Shown: one piece after another, positions 50,041-61,899 of the stretch
How the letters are laid out: each line of letters begins with the position of its first letter
How positions within the stretch are numbered: the first letter of the stretch is position 1
Source: Adenanthera pavonina
Lineage: Eukaryota; Streptophyta; Magnoliopsida; Fabales; Fabaceae
Length of the DNA stretch: 64,000 bases
Direction: 5' to 3'
Assembly (NCBI GenBank): GCA_026686845.1
Contig: JAIVEN010000014.1
Coordinates: 13,378,001 to 13,442,000, forward strand
Notes under the pieces: model-generated
Told to the model about the DNA's origin: nothing
Databases searched by the model: none
What the model saw: only the letters and a program-made list of their open reading frames with translations
Program-made: the position numbers and the translations under genes

Positions 50041-50460
50041 ACTTTTTTTTTCTCAAAATGCAAGTCAATTTTATTAATATAAAAAAAATAATACACCTAC
50101 TAATTCATATAGCGCAAGCAAACAGGAAATAAAACCATATAAAAAACAGTTTAAGACAGTAAAAAAAAACAACAAATAAATTAGATACAATAACTTGTCT
50201 AGGCAAACAAAAGTAAGCCGACATGGTAGCTACACCAGTTACATCAGTGATCAGTCCATTCTTTTCTTTGCTATGCAATCCTCCTCACGGTGCCACCTTC
50301 ATCCTCTCCTCTCAGAGCCTTCCAGAACTCCATTGCAGCAGCAACTGCTCCTTCAATTACTCCGGAACACCCAATTGCACCTCTCTTTCCAAATCCACCA
50401 GCAAATAAGTCCAATTACCGCTTCATCAATGACAGTATCATTCAGCCTTGATATAAAAAA
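50041..50460 (-). mobile_element. Retroposed L1-like LINE 3' tail
   Basis: On the minus strand a coding scrap reads LICWWIWKERCNWVFRSN before a stop, resembling the conserved WxxWKxRN region at the 3' end of plant L1 ORF2. An untranslated tail follows with AATAAA (50075-50070) and then a poly(A) run (poly-T at 50043-50051 on the plus strand). This is the signature of reverse transcription of a polyadenylated RNA. It is truncated at the 5' side. The target duplication was not resolved. Confidence 0.5.
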
Positions 50461-51386
50461 AAAACATTCAGCTATGATTCTTTAGATAAGTAACAAAAAA
50501 CTTTATTTTATATATTGGTCCATCGATATATTGGTATTTGGTTACATATTGTTGTTACCGGGATGTTATTAGTACTCTCAGAAAATAGCTAGTCACCAAC
50601 ATAAGTTTACTAATAGGCATATATTAAGTGAAGCTTACTAGTACATCTGTACATGGCTAAATTGAGTCTCACTTCCATAGGCAGTTCATAGATTGATTGA
50701 CATGCTCGTGCGAAGAACACCTCCCTTTGATTAAGAAAACAATTTGACTGTTCTAAGATGAGGATTTAGTTTTCATAAGACAAATAATTATTGTGGGTCA
50801 TGTAATCCCTGGCTATTTGATTTTTTTAAATTCCTGTGTTTGTTTCCATCCTGCGTTAGTCTTGGCTTTATCTCCAAGGCATCTTTCGTTGGCTAAATTG
50901 TGCAAATTGCAATATATATATATATATATATATATTATTCTCTATACAATTGACGAAGACTTCAAATTTAAGAAGTTCAAATAATGTTCCAGGTCAGTTT
51001 TAGGTCCATCATCCATGGAATCAAATCATCAACGTTGTTTACTAAAGGATGATTTTTTAATGCAAACGCATTAAATAAGACAATAATATTGACCCAACTG
51101 AGTCTTTCTTTTGCGTCTTAAATATGAAAACAACAATTAAAAATATACAAATGGTATCATTACTTGATATTTTTTTTAAAGAAACTAACAAGAATTCCAA
51201 TATGGGGAGAGATAAAAATAACTATGTTTTCCAGTTGTATACTTCTAAGAAAAAATGCAATTGGCTGAAATTTCCAGCGTTTTCCCCACAAAATGACAGA
51301 CACATGATCCCTATATATCAGGAATCAGTGTAAGATCAGACCACAAGGCAGCGGCCATCTGTTTTATGCTCGTCTTCTCCACAGTG

Positions 51387-53750
51387 ATGGAGAGAGCAAT
51401 AGTAGTACCAATCATCTGCTTATCTAGTTTTCTGCTGAACTGGGGAATTCAAACTGAAGCATCTTCGCACAGCATCGACTCAGCCCCAGAAACACAGCCT
51501 TACCGAACTCCTTATCACTTTCAGCCCTCCCATAACTGGATGAACGGTATCACCTTTACTAATCTTGTCTGACTTGTTACTGTTCTTTCTGTTCTGTTCA
51601 AATTCATTAATTGAGATCGTTTCTAACTCTTATTTTTACCTCGTTTGACATGTTTTGCTGGGGAAACTTCAATTTAATCACTCAGATCCAAATGGTAAGC
51701 TCTTATCAAAGCGAACTTTCATTGAATTGACATGTAAAATTGTCTGTTCCATTTAACACTGCTCAGTTGTCTTTAGACAACTTGAAATATCACTAATTTG
51801 AATGAGATGAGATCCAAAACTATGACGTGATGATGATGACGAATGAGAATTCTATGGCAGGACCGATGCATTATAAAGGAGTGTATCATCTGTTTTACCA
51901 ATACAACCCTTATGCAGCAACATTCGGTGATAGAATAATTTGGGCACATTCTGTATCCTATGATCTCATCAATTGGATTCATCTGAATAATGCTATTGAG
52001 CCAAGCCAGCCATCTGACATTAATAGCTGCTGGTCTGGCTCAGCCACGATCCTCCCAGGAGAAAGACCTGTGATTTTGTACACCGGGATTGATGTTAATA
52101 AACATCAAGTGCAGAACTTGGCTACTCCAAAGAATCTGTCAGACCCTTTCTTGAGGGAATGGATTAAATACCCTCACAATCCTGTCATGACTCCACCTAA
52201 TGGAGTTGAACTCGACAATTTCAGGGACCCATCCACTGCTTGGCTGGGAAAGGATGGAAAATGGAGAGTAATAGTTGGTGCTCAGAACGGTGATGAAGGG
52301 AAGGTGATTCTGGGCCAAACTGAGAATTTTGTGAATTGGACTGTAGATGCGAATCCCTTCTATGCGTCTGATAATACTGGAGTAGTTGAATGCCCAGATT
52401 TTTTCCCAGTGGCCATCGATGGCACTAATGGGGTCGATACATCTGCAGAAAATCCCGACGTTAGGCATATACTGAAGATAGGCTACTTAAGAAGACAACA
52501 TGACTTCTATTTTCTGGGTAAATATCTCTCGGATCAGAACAGTTTCATTCCTGACACGAGGTTTACAGGAACTAGCTTGGATTTGAGGTACGATTATGGT
52601 AAATTCTATGCTTCAAAGACGTTCTTTGACTATACCAAGAACAGGAGGATCCTCTGGGGATGGGTGAACGAGTCAGACACCGCCCAAGATGATATTGACA
52701 AGGGATGGGCTGGTCTACAGGTATTGATTGCATACGTTACGTTTAAATGGTACATTCATATATTCTGTCATATATATTGATGATGTTTTTTGGCTGTGCA
52801 GTCCATTCCCAGGCAAGTTTGGCTTGATAAAAATGGGAAACGATTGATACAATGGCCAATTGAAGAGGTAGAAAAACTACGTGAGAAGCAAGTTAGTATT
52901 ACTGGAGAGAAACTCTTGAGTAAATCAATTCTTGAAGTTTCAGGAATCACTGCTTCACAGGTAAGCCAAACGGGTATTCTTTTTTTTTTATCCCTGGCCA
53001 AATTTTCAAGACCAAGTATAGGATTATAACGATTGTTTTGATGCTTGAAGGCGGATGTGGAAGTGGTGTTTGAGCTACCTGAACTAGAAAATGCTGAGTG
53101 GATAGATCCCACAAAGGTGGATCCCCAACTAGTGTGCAGTGAAGAATATGCATCAAAGAGTGGGATAATAGGGCCATTTGGTTTATTAACATTAGTTTCG
53201 GAGGACCAAACAGAGCAAACCGCAATCTTCTTTCGAATATATAAAGCTCCCAGCAGATATATAGGCCTCATGTGCAGTGACCAGAGCAGGTTCCTTTAAT
53301 TCCCCATTTATCCCAACTCGTTTTACTTTGACTCGCTGTGAAATTCTGAGTGATTGTAGTTGAGAGTTGTTTACAGGTCCTCGTTGCGGAAGGACTTGGA
53401 TAAAACGACATACGGAGCTTTCTTTGATGTAGACTCAAATCTCAGAACCATTTCACTTAGAAGCTTGGTGAGTGAATTAGTTGTGATACTGATATTTCTT
53501 CTTCTAGACGTTCAAGTGTTGAAGTGTAATACTATAATTGATGCAGATTGACCACTCCATTATAGAGAGTTTTGGGGAGGGAGGAAGAGTTTGTATAACG
53601 TCAAGAGTATACCCGTCCTTGGCTATCAATGAGAATGCTTATCTTTATGTTTTCAACAACGGAGGTCAGAACGTAAGAATTTCAAAATTGAATGCTTGGA
53701 GCATGAGCGAAGCAGAGATCGGCCATCATGACGCGATAAGCTGCATTTAG
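51387..53750 (+). CDS. GH32 beta-fructofuranosidase: cell-wall invertase or fructan exohydrolase type
   Basis: Exons: 51387-51546, 51686-51694 (a 9-nt mini-exon), 51861-52720, 52802-52960, 53051-53289, 53377-53467, 53547-53750; 573 residues. A signal peptide (about 1-25) predicts secretion to the apoplast. GH32 motifs: WMNDPNG (nucleophile Asp54, its codon split across exons), WSGSAT (114-119), FRDP (177-180) and ECPDFF (233-238, acid/base Glu233). The Pro after Cys marks the cell-wall rather than the vacuolar class. The usual Trp before Glu233 is Val here, and the Asp expected about five residues before RYDYGK (299-304) is absent. Both changes could alter sucrose handling, so fructan exohydrolase or a low-activity invertase is possible. 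The internal ATG at 51387 was preferred to 51366 for its better context; either gives a signal peptide. AATAAA follows at 53808. Confidence 0.92.
51686..51694 (+). other. 9-nt mini-exon encoding the DPN core of the invertase active site
   Basis: ATCCAAATG lies between a tcactcag acceptor and a gtaagc donor. Exon 1 ends AAC-G and exon 3 begins GA, so the joined codons read N-D-P-N-G. This tiny exon is a known hallmark of plant acid invertase genes. Confidence 0.93.
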
Positions 53751-54501
53751 AAATCAAAGATTTTTTTTCCTCTCTTTTTTAAGTGGTCTCTCTATATGTA
53801 TCAGGGAAATAAATCTTATCTGTCTCTGCATATCAATGCACTTTTTTTTTTGGCCAACAGTTCTTGGCCTTCAATTTTATCATTTGAGCTGTTTCGCCCA
53901 CTCCGAAGAATAATGGAATACTATTCATTTCTTAACTTGATTTGTTTTGTAGTTAATTGTTATTTTTAACATGCATGAAAAATGATATCTAGTTGAAAAA
54001 ATAAGAAAACGAAATAAAAAGAAGTTTGAGAGCAATTACACTAGTTGTAAATGGTACGGTTTTTTAATGAATTTTATTGTTTGTAAAATAACCAGATAGT
54101 GTAACTCCTGTGATGCATGATGAAAATAACATTACTTTATAAATTATATTATTTTACATTGATTTTTAAAGTTTAAAAAAAATGTGTCCTATGAAATGCC
54201 TCTGCAATTTACACTCCAGCAGAACCACAGGGAACAACTTGGAAAAGGATAATTACTCCACGTGGAAATATCCATATTCCATTTTCCAAGTCTTTGAGAG
54301 GTTAACCCGTTTATCCATCATCGCAGGCCCGACCGGCATGACAAATCCAGACTTTCATCAACTTTGAAATTAAATACCTGGAACTGGAAGTCGGACGAGC
54401 CTGCTTTCCAAATCTTTGAAATTAAGTACAAAAACCCCATTGATTGATTGACCCCGGCTTTGCATTAACTTTGTCCGGACCATCACTATCACTAGTCTTC
54501 C

Positions 54502-54508
54502 TATATAA
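54502..54508 (+). promoter_or_regulatory. TATA box of the ADP/ATP carrier gene
   Basis: TATATAA lies 65-71 bp upstream of the ATG at 54573. This predicts a transcript start near 54535 and a leader of about 40 nt. Confidence 0.55.
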
Positions 54509-54572
54509 GCAAGTATATGAGGTGCGGCTCTGCGTAAGAGAGCATAAGAGGGGTGAGGAAAACAGAGGAGAT

Positions 54573-57500
54573 ATGGAATCAGCGAATCGAGCGATGACTA
54601 CAGATGACGGTGACCCAGGAAAAAGAATATCCAAATCAAGAAAAGAATCAGTGAGTCCAAATTCTTGGTTGACGAACTTTCACCGTGATCTAATGACCGG
54701 AGCCGTCGTGGGTGGGGTGGTCCACACAATCGTGGCCCCAATTGAGAGGGCGAAGCTTTTGTTGCAGACCCAGGAAAGCAATATGGCTATTGTTTCCGGT
54801 GGGCGTCGAAAGTTCAAGGGCATGTTGGATTGTATAGTCCGTACTGTCAGAGAAGAAGGCTTCCTCTCATTGTGGAGAGGCAATGGCAGCAGTGTTCTTC
54901 GCTATTATCCTTCTATCGCGCTCAACTTTTCGCTCAAGGTCTGCTTAATATTTGTCCTCTTTTTTTGTATTTTTAATAATCTTTCCTGCTTCGTTGCTAC
55001 TTGAGAGTAAATTTATGGGAAACCTCGCGTATATTATTTTATGCGAGGCTTTCTTGCATTTCTTGTAACCCGTTGCTTGGTTTCCTTTTGTTGCCTTGCT
55101 TATTATTACGTAGCAGAATCTTGCATTCATTGAGGTCGGTTTCTTCTTGCATTTCCTGTTTAGTGATGAGTTTTGATTTGATACCTTTGCAATGCTACTG
55201 GGTCAGACTAGCATTTAAGAGTTGAACTGAGACCGTTAAAACTGAAGTTGGTGTCCCGTCACTGATCAAATTTTAGAGGAATTAATTGTCTTATATGCTT
55301 ATTGTTACCCTGCATTGGTCTGAGTGTGGGACAAATATTGTATCCAATGATTCTTGAAGCCTTTACAGGCAGATATCATCCGAAATCATGAAGATACAAG
55401 TTATCCCGTGTATTTTGCCTTCAATGTTATCTTCTTGGACTTCCAACGATAGAACTTCTTGAACCATACGGGGCCGTTCATCTTGAAAATGCCCTGTCTC
55501 TGGAAAATGTGTCTTTCTAGGGCTTTAACTCCATGGTGGTGATTCTTTCCGCCCTTATATGCGGCTTTAGTCTTGAATGGTCTTTTTTGTCCTATTTCAC
55601 TTTTGGCTAGATGTATCAAATTCAAATATAATTCACAGTTTCACACTACTGAGATAAGACATTGTTGTGGTGTGGTAAGAATTATGAAGGAAATAGGATC
55701 TATAGATTGTGCAATCAGATGGCATCATTTTCTAACATCTCACTTCATTCAACAACATAATGACTTTGGCTGTTGGAGGAAATGAGAAAAATTCATACTT
55801 TCAGGCACCAAATTGCTGAAACTGTGTGCCATAGAATTTGGGTCACCATATAATTGTGGGTGAATCAATTTAGGTTCTAAATTCAAGAATTAATAGAAAT
55901 TAAATTATGATTTAGTCTGAGCCTTTAAGCTCATGCACAAATAGTTATGTATTGTCTGTATAGCAATTTTACCCATCCGTTGTATTTTTTCATTCTGGGG
56001 AAGGGCACGGAATGGAGGTGTTACACTCTACATTTTCCCCAGGTTAAGAACTGGTCCCTTTTTTAAAGTGTAAGCTCGAAGGTCATCCTCAAGCAGATCT
56101 GAGCTGTGATGCCTGTAATAACAAAAATTGCCTTCCACAGTCTTTTTGGATGTCATATTTCTCGCTGGTTTGGTTTGTTCATTCAATTATGTCTTTGTCC
56201 TTTACATTATAATAATTTTTGTCTTCCTTTCTGTACAGATTTCTTTCATGTATCCCATATATTATATTCACCTCGTACTCTTTACATTTCTTTTGTTAAA
56301 TCTATAACCTGTAGACCTTACATTTTATTGTTCCATCCCCTTCAGCCATTTGTTCCCATTTCAGTATGTTTTGAGCAAATACAGTCAAGCCTACAGATTT
56401 TGATTCGTAAATATTATGCCTACGGCAGTATTCTTCTTGTATTCACTAGTTGTAAAGTGAATTTACTGTGAGAAGGGTCTTCTCGTTTTGTTTTAAGTTT
56501 CTTTGTTTTTTCCTCAATTTATTTTTCTTGAGGCTAACTACAGGGAAGATTCCATTTCAAATCCCTCCATCCTTGTATGATGCAATATTATCTAAAGTTC
56601 CTTATATTCGAAAGTACTCCCCTATCCTTTGGGTGATAGTTTAAATGGAAATACTTGTATCATAGACACCTTTCGTCACTATTAGTTCTAACAAAATGTT
56701 ATGACGTTTTTGCTGACCTTTTTATGGCAATGCATGATGTATAACTGACGTTTCTAAATTGCCCAGTGCTTTTTTGACATAGAAACAGGAAATACTTATT
56801 AACCAGTATTTCTTCATATGATTTTGTATCCTTTTCCTCTATGTATCTATAGTAAAAACCTCTTTAATATCTGGTAGGGATATGATCTGATTCTCATTAC
56901 AAATTGCCGGAACAGGTGAAATATACTAGTTTGCAAAAGTATCAAATAAAAAGTTTAATGTTACTCATCCCCCTTCCTATCAATTTTTTCGCCAAAAAAA
57001 ATTCAATGTTTCAAATGTCTCATCCAGGTCGATGATGCATTAGTAAATATGTGATTAATCGAACTTTAGAATTCATTTGTAGAGATGTGATTGATAGAAC
57101 TAAGGAATTCACCATGGAAATTTGGAATGTTACCAAGAATGTTCTGAGAATGACAGAATGGAAAAAAAAAACGTGACAAAAATGCAGGCCTTTTAGTCGG
57201 GCTTTTGATTGGTGTTCTAATGGTTATGTGAGTATTTAGTTGGGGGTTAATTAAGTGCATCAATACAAGTAAAGACAGCCCCGCTAAAGTATGCAGAGTC
57301 ACCAGGGTTATCAAGAACTATCTTAACTATTTCTAAACTGTTGTTTGGTCCTTGTGTTGCTCCTTTTGGTTTTATTATTTGTCAAGCATGTTTGATCCAG
57401 AAGATTTAAGTGCAGCCAGCCAACTTTTTTTTTCTCCCTTCTTTTTCAGAATTTGGATTTCCTTATTGGTCAGATAATATTAGATGCCGTTTGTCATCTT

Positions 57501-58298
57501 AGAGTTTGACGCAACTCCACTACTTATATCATGCAAATTTCACGAGAAAGTTACTTTTCGAAAACTGAGATATTGGTTTGTCAGCCTATTATATGTTTGT
57601 ACATCTACGTGTTGTTCTGTTATTTTACAGTTTATGCTGAGTGCTGATAGATTTGTTTTCTTCTACAGGATCTTTACAGAAACATATTAAGAAGTGGAAA
57701 CTGCTGTGAAAATAATTTTTTGTCTGGTGCATCTGCCAATTTTGTTGCTGGGGCTGGTGCCGGTTGTACAGCACTTATCGTGGTATATCCACTTGATATT
57801 GCACACACTCGCCTTGCAGCGGACATTGGACGAACAGAGAACCGTCAATTTCAAGGCATCCACCATTTCTTGTCCACCATATTTAAAAAGGATGGGATTA
57901 GAGGGATTTACAGGGGCCTCCCTGCCTCTCTACAAGGGATGGCGATCCACCGAGGCCTCTACTTCGGAGGGTTCGATACAATAAAAGAGAGGTTATGTGA
58001 AGGATCAGAAGCTAAGCTAGCATTGTGGAGACGTTGGGTGGTAGCTCAGGCCGTGACTACATCAGCTGGGTTGATATCATATCCATTAGACACGGTTCGG
58101 AGGAGGATGATGATGCAGTCCGGCATGGAACATCCTGTGTACAGTAACACCCTCGACTGTTGGAGGAAAATATATAGGACAGAAGGTTTTGTTTCATTTT
58201 ACCGTGGGGTTGTCTCCAGCGTGTTTAGGAGCACCGGGGCTGCAGCCATATTGGTCTTGTTCGATGAGGTCAAGAAATTTATGAATCGGGGTCCATAA
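54573..58298 (+). CDS. ADP/ATP carrier, PM-ANT1-like (2 exons)
   Basis: Exons 54573-54938 and 57669-58298 are joined across a 2.7-kb GT-AG intron, giving 331 residues. This is a mitochondrial-carrier-family protein with three repeats, each with the PX[DE]XX[KR]-type signature: PIERAK (56-61), PLDIAHTR (163-170) and PLDTVRRR (261-268). The RRRMMM motif (266-271), diagnostic of adenine nucleotide exchangers, is intact. The sequence closely matches the Arabidopsis At5g56450 type, reported as a plasma-membrane ATP transporter (PM-ANT1), rather than the abundant mitochondrial AACs: it lacks a long cleavable N-terminal extension and has HTIVAPIERAK. The N-terminus is Ser/Lys-rich and probably cytosolic. 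Localisation is inferred from the family. I see no transposon with clear ends in the large intron. Confidence 0.92.
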
Positions 58299-58299
58299 C

Positions 58300-60100
58300 A
58301 CCGACCTTTCATTCTCATTCATTATATTCTAACACATACCACATTTTCAGGACTAGTATAGGTTCGTTCTTTGTACTGTACAAATGAGGATCACTATAGT
58401 TCATTGAGCCTTTGTGGCTGTGCTATACAGAAATTCCTTTTACATTTTCCTCGGAGGTTCCAAATATTCATACAATTGTGTATTTGTGTGTTGTTTACTC
58501 CTAATGCTGGTTCACATGGTTGTCATGGAGTTAATCATGATTTAGAATACTTAGCCCCTTTGTTGTTGTCTCTTGATGTCATGTAGTTTTAGTTTCATAT
58601 ATAGGTAAAATAAGGAGAAAAGTTAAGTGAGGTAAACTCCAAAAGGAGTACCTAATGCAAATTGCAGTAATGCGTTGAATGAGGCTTGTCCGAACTTGTG
58701 TTGGGAGGGAATCAAAAGGAGTTTCTCTTACGTCAGGCTATAATATGATCCTTAATGGGCCCGCCGGTGTTTTACAAATCAAAGTCATGGCATGCATGCC
58801 ACCTCCCATTTTGTAATTTTTGTTTTTAATAAAAAGAGAGATAAGAGAAAGTGTAGACGCACTTATTCACTGTTAAATTATGGGTGTTGCCTATGAGAAA
58901 CTGTGATGAGTATGATGACCAAGCTGTCTTTTCCAAGCCCAAAGGAAAATGACGGGGCCGTATTGGAGAGAAGTGGGGTTATGACCCTTCCACATCAATC
59001 TATCACCTTTCAATCCCACTTCCTTTTCTGTAATTGGGAAAAAGATCTTTCCACCCGTTCTTTTACCAAAAAACATTTGCAAGCATCTTTGATACAATGC
59101 TGCTATACACATACTCAGTTCCTTATAGGCCTTTCTGCTGCTTTTAATTTTTTATTTCCTCTTTTGTTTCATTGAGTTTTAGCTTGAGGATGGGCTCAGG
59201 CAAAGACACCTTATGTTCGTCACTCGTGATGATTGTCAGTTGGCAGAGATGTTAAGAGTTTAGGTGTACTTAGCCAAGCGCCAACCTGCCCCTCGGCAGC
59301 ATAATAACTTTGTACCTTGGTTATTGCTTCGCGTTTTATCTTTCAATTCCCTTCTGAACTTTCACTTTTGCAAAAGCTGGATTCAGTCATTATAATTGGG
59401 AAGAATTCATTGCAAATAACGAATTAATTCAGCTAAACCAAAGAAACAATTACTTTCATATATCACATGGGTATTCACCGTCGTTGCTTGGAAAAGCGAG
59501 GGTTTTGACGAAAGTGTGGAACCGATGATTCTATCATTATCATGGTAAAAAAATTTTCATTTTAAGGGGACAACATATTTACCGTCACATTGATCTAAAT
59601 GATTCTCTCTTGACGAGGAGAACAGTTAGATATTTTTCTGTTTTTGCATTTTAAGGGGACAATAGTACACACATGGGATGTGATTAGATTTAACACAGCT
59701 TTTGGCAATAATTGGTGCCGCCTTCGTCAATATGGATCTTTCCTACAACCTTCAATCAGGTTCTTGTTCGTGAACGGCTCAGCCTCACAGGGCAAAAGCT
59801 TTGTGGGCATCTGATTATCGATCAGTATCATCACTGTAATCAGTCGACGGCCGCACCGTGTGGTCCCACACCATTTTTTTTTTCATTCAAAAAAAATTCA
59901 ATGGTGTGGGACAATTCAAAGGTGTGGTCCCACACCATTGAAAACCAAATAGAGCTAACAACAGATTAGCCTTCCTTAAACGGAGAAAACACCAGACAAA
60001 CAAATTAAGTAGAACCCGAAATATCCCAGTTTTCCAGTTTTTACAATTTAACCCAAAGTAATTTACAAAGAGATATAGAGATAGATAAGGTTTGGAAAGA
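58300..60100. other. Intergenic, no gene seen
   Basis: It holds the carrier 3' UTR and unassigned sequence. The ORFs at 58371-58586 and 58891-59175 lack domains. A small inverted repeat occurs near 59.87 kb and is listed separately. Confidence 0.5.
59863..59939. repeat. Perfect 13-bp inverted repeat plus a third copy
   Basis: GTCCCACACCATT (59863-59875) is exactly inverted as AATGGTGTGGGAC (59900-59912), separated by a T-rich/A-rich loop that could itself pair. The first arm recurs at 59927-59939 inside the near-palindrome GGTGTGGTCCCACACC. It could be the end of a small foldback element. Confidence 0.7.
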
Positions 60101-60548
60101 GTAGCGAAGCTATTGGGCTATGAGCCCTATCTACGACTCTGATTGCTTAATAATTGGGAATGGGACCCAATCCACGGAGAGTTCTGAGACTGACGACATC
60201 AATCTAGTCTGGTTTTGGCTTAACGATGAATCCAATCGACGTTCTCCACTCAGACTCCCTATACACGTGTTCCCTCTCTGAACGGCGACTATACCCAGAA
60301 GCTTTACTCTGGCACCTACCCTCTACCTCGCTTATGGATTCAACGCCTTTTGATAATGAAACACTTCTCCTAAATTCCAGTACACTTGGTTTTAATAACA
60401 AAATACCAAATACCTCGTACCTCATATTTTTAGATTTCAGATTTCGTGGACAAGTTGACACCAACCTAAGTCATACATTTGGAAATTTAATTTTAATTTA
60501 CAGTACATATATATGGAGGTAGAGGAGGATGAGGGTGGATGAAATAAT

Positions 60549-60974
60549 TCATACCCAGAGTGCACCGACTTGAACGAGCTTGGGGACGAGGTGGCCACTA
60601 ACGTGGAGGGCGACGAGGGACTCCAGGCCTCCGATGTAGGTTCCGCCAATAAAGACGGCGGGAGCACGGTTAGAGTGGGCCTGGTTTTCATTGTCGGAGA
60701 GTGGGAGAGCGGCGATCTCGTGGTCGTCGAGTTCGATTACGGCGGGGTGGACGCCGATGTTGGCGAGGAGATTCTTCATGACGTGGCACATGCAGCAGGA
60801 GGATCGGGTGAAGATGATAACGGGATGCTCCGATATGAGGCGCTGGATTCGGGTCTCAGCGGACTCGTCGACGTCGATGGATAAGGAGGAGGAGGAGGAG
60901 GAAGAGGTGGAGTTGGTCATGGCGGCGAGGTCTATGCGGACGACGTCGTTTGAGCAAGGGCGCAGGCCTTGCAT
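60549..60974 (-). CDS. CC-type glutaredoxin (ROXY class, GRXC9/GRX480-like)
   Basis: An intronless 141-residue protein of the plant-specific CC-type glutaredoxins, which act in the nucleus and cytosol with TGA bZIP factors to control development and stress genes. The start MQGLRPCS was chosen because it gives normal family length and GRXC9 also begins MQG; the frame is open 40 codons further upstream. After a Ser-rich N-terminus (19-33), the glutaredoxin domain spans about 42-138, with active site CCMC (60-63), cis-Pro region APAVFIGG (104-111) and the glutathione-site GGLE (115-118). The C-terminus GALWV resembles the (A)LWL motif that mediates TGA binding and repression, with Val replacing the last Leu. 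TGACG motifs upstream fit regulation by TGA factors. Confidence 0.93.
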   Translation of the reverse strand: MQGLRPCSNDVVRIDLAAMTNSTSSSSSSSLSIDVDESAETRIQRLISEHPVIIFTRSSCCMCHVMKNLLANIGVHPAVIELDDHEIAALPLSDNENQAHSNRAPAVFIGGTYIGGLESLVALHVSGHLVPKLVQVGALWV

Positions 60975-61106
60975 CTTGTAAATATAGAGAGAAAGGGTGC
61001 AGAGTTGAGAAGGGAGAGAGTGAGAGATAATAATTCTTTTGTCAACGGGGGAAGGCTTAGTGGGTCTTAAAAAAGAGTGCGAAGAGGGGAACACCTTTTG
61101 AGCAGT

Positions 61107-61114
61107 TTTATAAA
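61107..61114 (-). promoter_or_regulatory. TATA box of the CC-type glutaredoxin gene
   Basis: TTTATAAA on the minus strand lies about 135 bp upstream of the ATG at 60974, predicting a leader of roughly 100 nt. Confidence 0.6.
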
Positions 61115-61136
61115 TGAAATCGGTGGGTGGTTGCTT

Positions 61137-61350
61137 ACGTCATTAACTCCTGTATTCCCCTTTGCATTCTCAATCAATCCAGCCACGCGCTCTCTCCTCA
61201 TTTAGGAGGTCGATTCCTGTGCTAGATACTTGATTAATAACTTGACCAATGCTACCTGGGCTCCGTGGCTGTGCTTTCTCGGGGAGGCACCGCGCGTGGA
61301 ATGTGTATGGACATATGGGAGGGTGACGGTTGAAAATAAGAGTGACGTCA
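61137..61350 (-). promoter_or_regulatory. Cluster of TGACG (TGA/bZIP) motifs upstream of the glutaredoxin
   Basis: TGACGTAA, read on the minus strand, has its core at 61137-61142, 25-30 bp above the TATA box. TGACG (61324-61328) and the palindrome TGACGTCA (61343-61350) lie about 210-240 bp above it, 19 bp apart start to start. Further copies are TGACGTAA at 61893-61900 and TGACGT near 62038. TGACG is the core of as-1-like elements bound by TGA factors. The motifs are seen directly; occupancy is inferred. Confidence 0.5.
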
Positions 61351-61419
61351 TATTGGCTCAGACGGGAACGGTACTTCCCCATCTATTTATAACCTGGCCT
61401 CTAATATTTTAAAATATAA

Positions 61420-61650
61420 ATTATTTAAAATTTATGAAATATTTAATATTTATTTTTATTTTTATTTTTTTGTAATATAAAAAAAATCAAGATCAAAAGG
61501 AAATAAGAGAGATATAATTAAAGTAAATTATAATTTAATAAGAATAATTTTAAAAATTATATTATTTTTAAAAATATTAAGACTATTAACTAATTTTTTA
61601 AATATGTATAAAATAAATAAATATAATTTATAATAGAGAATGGATGAAAT
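61420..61650. mobile_element. Decayed MITE fragment related to the 5593-5891 element
   Basis: AGAGAGATATAATTAAAG, TATAATTTAATAAGAATAAT, a TTAAC-TAATTTTTTAAA block and ATAATAGAGAATGGATGAAA follow the same order as the right half of the element at 5593-5891. The left end is missing or unrecognisable. Confidence 0.4.
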
Positions 61651-61899
61651 AATAATTTTTTATCTAAATTATATAAATTAAAAATGGGATTAGATTTAGT
61701 TAACTATCTAAATTTTTTTAAAAATTAAATTTTTTTTTAAATTATTCTTATTTAATTTTTTCTAAAAATATATAAAATAGAAATATTTTTAAAATATAAA
61801 ATAAATATCATTTTTATACTATTAAAGATTTTATATTTAGATTTAGAATAAATAATCTTATAATTAGTACGGAAGAAAGTAATATTTAACCGTGACGTA

